The notes beneath the pieces are model-generated. The model made no database searches, had not been told where the DNA came from, and saw nothing but the letters and a program-made list of their open reading frames with translations. Shown piece after piece: positions 62,701-64,000 of a DNA stretch of 64,000 bases. This stretch comes from Aspidiotus rigidus (lineage: Eukaryota; Arthropoda; Insecta; Hemiptera; Diaspididae): NCBI GenBank assembly GCA_035079385.1, contig JAVHKY010000053.1, forward strand, positions 4,464,001-4,528,000, written 5' to 3'. Each line of letters starts with the position of its first letter. Position 1 is the stretch's first letter. The translations under genes were made by a program, and so were the position numbers.

Positions 62701-64000
62701 TCGGATGTGGCTCAAATTAAAGATAAAATTGAGATACAAAATTCGTACATTTAAACTATACGTCTAACGTTTTGTGTTTTCGTGCTACGACAGATTTAGC
62801 GCAAACTCCCATTTAACTGGTAACATCTTTCTGGTCCACCCTGTATACTTTACCTGGTTCTAGGCATCCCTTTTACAGTGGTATTTTTACTAGGCACCTT
62901 CCTATACGGTGGTCTGAGGAGAATACGAATGGGGATAGGATGTCTATATTTTTAACAATTCTTAGGTCGTTTATCAAGAAGTGGTCTATCTCGTTTCGGG
63001 TTCGACTATCTAGGGAACGCCTTGTCTTTTTTCTTGAAAAATGATGCAGTTAGTTTGAGGTTATAATCTTCCATAAGATTAATTAATTTTTCTCCTTTTT
63101 TATTGGTGGAACCTAATGTAAATTTACCTATGCTTTTGGTTGCCCCACTTTTGCGTTCATATCACCCATCAAAATTGTATAATATTCCTTCTCTGTTTCG
63201 TAAGTTTTAGCCAATAAGGCATAGAACTTTTCTGTTTCCTCTTCCTGTTCTAATGTAGGTGCATATACCTGTATTATTGCTAGGTTGGTTTTATTATCTA
63301 TTTTCAGTCTTAGTACTGCTATTCTCTCTGAAATACCTTTTATTGCTTTTATTCTTTTCGATATTTGTGCTTTGATATAGAAGCCTACCCCTCTATATCC
63401 TGCTGTATTACCATAGAAGTAAAAGATATTATTATTTACTCTCTCGACAAATCCTTCACCATTTCTTTTTATTTCCGATAAGCCTATTATGTCGTGGTTG
63501 ACATTTTTTGAAGCATTTTCTAATTCGTACAAGCGTTCCTCATTTGCAAGCCCTTGACAGTTTAAGTACAGAATTTTCAGTTCAGTACTTACGTCCATGT
63601 GGTTTTTTTGTGTGGGGGGGGAAGGTTCTCTCACGATTTCTTAAGGTGGAAAAGTGTGACGGGTTGAAGCGGACTAAGCGCCCCACGGTGCCCGCATTCC
63701 GGATTGGGGCCTTTTCTTCGTTACTCATGTTATTTAAGTTGCTAACACTATCATTTATAATTTCTTTCTCTTTTCTATTGTAGCTAACCATATTTTAAAG
63801 TTCTGAATTACCTACGTATAATTGATTGATTTTAAATATTTCGTTTCCAGGTATAGAGGTTGGGCCCGACGTAAGCGAAACACAAAGGAAATTTATTCCT
63901 TTCAGCGAGGATATTATGACGAGTCAGATCAGTCGACAATTGAAGGAACGTTCTGATTTAATAGTAGTGGGAAGTTTGATCGACAGAATGCCAAATTTGG
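46474..64000 (+). CDS. Tarbp1: TARBP1-like tRNA (guanosine-2'-O)-methyltransferase, truncated by the window edge
   Basis: TARBP1/Trm3 proteins 2'-O-methylate G18 of tRNAs. Exons are 46474-49068, 49144-49319, 49775-49846, 49929-50178, 55703-55861, 55933-56088, 56172-56345, 56421-56607 and 63851-64000+. All joins keep frame, giving about 1306 residues so far against about 1620 in human. The first exon alone encodes 865 residues of helical, HEAT-like repeats, as in the family's long N-terminal region. The last visible exon reads QRKFIPFSED, then SDLIVVGSLIDRMPNL, which matches the start of the C-terminal SpoU/SPOUT methyltransferase domain. The catalytic knot lies beyond the edge. Introns 4 and 8 are 5.5 and 7.2 kb because of LINE insertions, while most others are below 500 bp. 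Assignment rests mainly on the last exon and overall architecture. Confidence 0.82.
50179..51514. other. TARBP1 intron 4, part before the LINE
   Basis: No exon. There is a T run at 50671-50690 and a degraded copy of repeat family A at about 51240-51440 (AGCTCGATGGTGAAAAATTT and AGCTCTGAAGTCGAAATTCC). The rest looks unique. Confidence 0.45.
52263..54041 (+). pseudogene. LINE reverse transcriptase
   Basis: This 592-codon open stretch has the conserved blocks NYRPISITATIAKIFSKVI (RT2), QAGFRKGYSTVDHL (RT3), FIDHTKAFDSVNH (RT4, first catalytic Asp), GIKQGDPPSS (RT6) and LRFADDIVLIA (RT7, catalytic FADD). It ends early at a frame break, and the remaining tail continues at 54026-54170 and 55254-55482 on either side of the MULE. 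The upstream endonuclease is out of frame, so the whole is inactive, although this domain is well preserved and therefore fairly young. Confidence 0.9.
54171..55253 (-). mobile_element. Non-autonomous Mutator-like (MULE) element nested in the LINE
   Basis: ACTGAGGG is duplicated at 54163-54170 and 55254-55261, and removing the insert with one copy restores the LINE reading RLRDNRW exactly. The 21-bp termini, CGGTGCCGCCAAATTGCGGCC at the left and its inverted match at the right, share 16 positions. Three left and about six right subterminal repeats of roughly 30 bp carry the core AATTGCGGCC or GGCCGCAATT. The interior encodes the C-terminal half of a transposase. Length 1083 bp. Confidence 0.85.
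54283..54905 (-). pseudogene. C-terminal half of a MULE transposase
   Basis: Reading on the minus strand from about 54905, the frame gives VLDFEKAIHAAVEKVW, then GCRFHLGQAWYRHIQSLGL, LAFLPPEDVEDFF, RTTNACESFNSKLNQMF and HPNIFLLIDALL, ending FLPKKQ-stop. These are the acidic DFE segment, the CxFH block and the RTTNACE(S/G) block typical of insect MULE transposases. The N-terminal half, with the first catalytic residues, is missing, so it cannot act alone. Confidence 0.85.
57061..58282 (-). pseudogene. Reverse transcriptase core of the second LINE
   Basis: In minus-strand order the frames read PELMISEVKKSNKNLKPDKM, INNYRPISLSSLMYKIYMKV, then after a frameshift near 57965 MFIDFNKAFDSISH, GKGVKQGDPSSSV and LRFADDIVLIGT (catalytic FADD), ending with YGAQTWSVTNEQM. 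The frameshift breaks the protein. The N-terminal half continues at 59279-59635 beyond an inserted fragment. Confidence 0.88.
58278..59264 (+). mobile_element. 5'-truncated R1-clade LINE fragment with 15-bp target duplication
   Basis: ATCATCAGTTCTGGG occurs at 58263-58277 and 59265-59279, and joining the LINE across it restores the codons PELMI. The insert reads on the plus strand. An open frame to 58835 encodes the C-terminal region TTRVLIRDLDEWMNRHHGQL and QVLSGHGCF, then a zinc knuckle (CSHC...HTLFEC, CX2CX9HX4C). About 430 bp of 3'UTR without a poly-A tail follow. This layout matches the tail of R1/TRAS-type LINEs. It lacks endonuclease and reverse transcriptase and is dead on arrival. 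Confidence 0.85.
59192..59635 (-). pseudogene. N-terminal reverse-transcriptase linker of the second LINE
   Basis: The minus-strand frame MIERRAKMRIRTCNSIAKK to NEDEVPELMI is the linker between endonuclease and reverse transcriptase. It runs directly into the target duplication at 59279, after which the frame is inserted sequence. It continues at 58277 after removal of the R1 fragment. Confidence 0.8.
60060..61380. repeat. 141-bp satellite array, about ten copies
   Basis: The landmark AAAATTTAGCGCTRAATCTG recurs near 60088, 60230, 60373, 60514, 60654, 60795, 60935, 61076, 61219 and 61360. Each monomer also has CACCAAAATGGGTTAATGGG and TTCCCCAAAATGATAAAAT. Because 141 is a multiple of three, one minus-strand frame stays open across several copies, giving repeated peptides starting MGPLTHFG. 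These are a by-product of the repeat and not a gene. Confidence 0.93.
61620..62000. repeat. Second internal repeat of the satellite element
   Basis: Four diverged units carry versions of GTYGATCTCTCATTGCRAGC at about 61637, 61742, 61849 and 61967, spaced 105-118 bp. CGAGAGTTTTYGCA-like text lies between them. It is distinct from the 141-bp satellite and appears at no other place in the window that I noticed. Confidence 0.6.
62080..62520. repeat. Inverted, diverged copies of the 141-bp satellite
   Basis: Three-odd units in opposite orientation to the main array, seen by CGGACTCAGCGCAAA and TGGGCCCATTAACTCAT-like strings spaced about 136-140 bp. They are much more diverged than the main array, so they are older or not homogenised with it. 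The element as a whole is therefore one large imperfect inverted repeat. Confidence 0.75.
63128..63634 (-). pseudogene. Endonuclease domain of the second LINE
   Basis: The minus-strand frame reads ILYLNCQGLANEERL, IIGLSEIKRNGEG, YRGVGFYIK, IIQVYAPT and MGDMNAKVG, the ordered motifs of apurinic-like LINE endonucleases. It stops near 63128 by a frame break, and the closing SSDHR motif lies further on near 62895, upstream of the satellite element. An N-terminal segment with no domain may lie at 63582-63791. Confidence 0.85.

Larger units (their letters stand above)
59832..62843. mobile_element. 3.0-kb TA-flanked element with 152-bp inverted termini and satellite interior
   Basis: The ends CAGGGTGGACCAGAAAGATG are exact inverted copies. 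The whole terminal repeats, 59832-59983 and 62692-62843, match over 152 bp with about ten differences. The flank is TA (or TATA) on both sides, as in Tc1/mariner-type insertion. No transposase is encoded. The interior holds a 141-bp tandem array (60060-61380), a second repeat of about 105-118 bp (61620-62000) and inverted diverged copies of the first satellite (62080-62520). It sits inside the second LINE. Confidence 0.9.
56751..63796 (-). mobile_element. Second LINE of the same group, in TARBP1 intron 8, with two nested insertions
   Basis: The element is bounded by a perfect 14-bp duplication AAAGTTCTGAATTA at 56737-56750 and 63797-63810. Its 3' end, at the left because it reads on the minus strand, is an (ATT)n tail at 56751-56793. 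The endonuclease lies at 63128-63634 with SDHR near 62895. The linker and reverse-transcriptase start are at 59265-59826 and the catalytic part at 57061-58277. Without the two insertions it is about 3.0 kb, close to full length. It is interrupted at 58263-59279 by an R1-type fragment and at 59832-62843 by a satellite-bearing element. Confidence 0.9.

Noticed and set aside
1..64000. LTR retrotransposons or endogenous viral sequences
   Set aside because: I saw no long terminal repeats, protease, integrase or capsid motifs; all reverse transcriptases here are of the non-LTR type with FADD.

Overview
The window is nuclear DNA of an animal, most likely an insect. It is AT-rich, its genes are split by short GT-AG introns, and the proteins read as insect-like SURF4, BiP, arylsulfatase B, mucolipin and TARBP1. 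The gene-poor spaces hold non-LTR retrotransposons, MITEs and satellite DNA. A sap-sucking hemipteran would fit, but nothing here proves the order. There are no bacterial features, and I saw no CRISPR array, tRNA or rRNA.

Layout. 1-250: possible 3' end of an unrecognised gene. 251-6998: no gene; it holds a 121-bp near-perfect hairpin at 4690-4810. 6999-8272 (+): complete five-exon SURF4, the ER cargo receptor. 8.6-9.4 kb: rotted reverse-transcriptase relic. 13405-15896 (-): complete eight-exon BiP/HSPA5 (654 residues, ending KDEL), with a 5'UTR intron, a TATA box and unfolded-protein-response elements upstream, and an 82-bp tandem duplication covering its KDEL-stop codons. 19303-34744 (-): arylsulfatase B-like gene of eight exons over 15 kb, its introns filled with repeats. 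36-38 kb: a third LINE relic with MITEs. 41987-45627 (-): mucolipin (TRPML), a lysosomal cation channel. 46474 to the right edge (+): TARBP1-like tRNA 2'-O-methyltransferase, in head-to-head orientation with mucolipin, with its catalytic domain just starting at the edge.

Most of the unusual material is mobile DNA. Two introns of TARBP1 are swollen by related LINEs that end in (ATT)n tails. The first LINE (51.5-55.5 kb) carries a Mutator-like (MULE) fragment flanked by an 8-bp target duplication. The second (56751-63796, flanked by a 14-bp duplication) was itself hit twice. One hit was a 5'-truncated R1-type LINE fragment with a 15-bp duplication. The other was a 3.0-kb element with 152-bp terminal inverted repeats at a TA site, whose interior is a 141-bp satellite array, a second repeat array and inverted satellite copies. 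Elsewhere, hAT-type MITEs with 8-bp duplications consist largely of one short motif each: CTATCGATAG-like in one family, AACNGTT-like in the other.

The host genes do not form an operon. SURF4 and BiP both serve the ER secretory pathway, and arylsulfatase B and mucolipin both act in lysosomes. This may be coincidence. All exon joins were made by eye from splice signals and reading frame. Two joins (one in arylsulfatase B, one stretch of mucolipin) do not close cleanly and are flagged.
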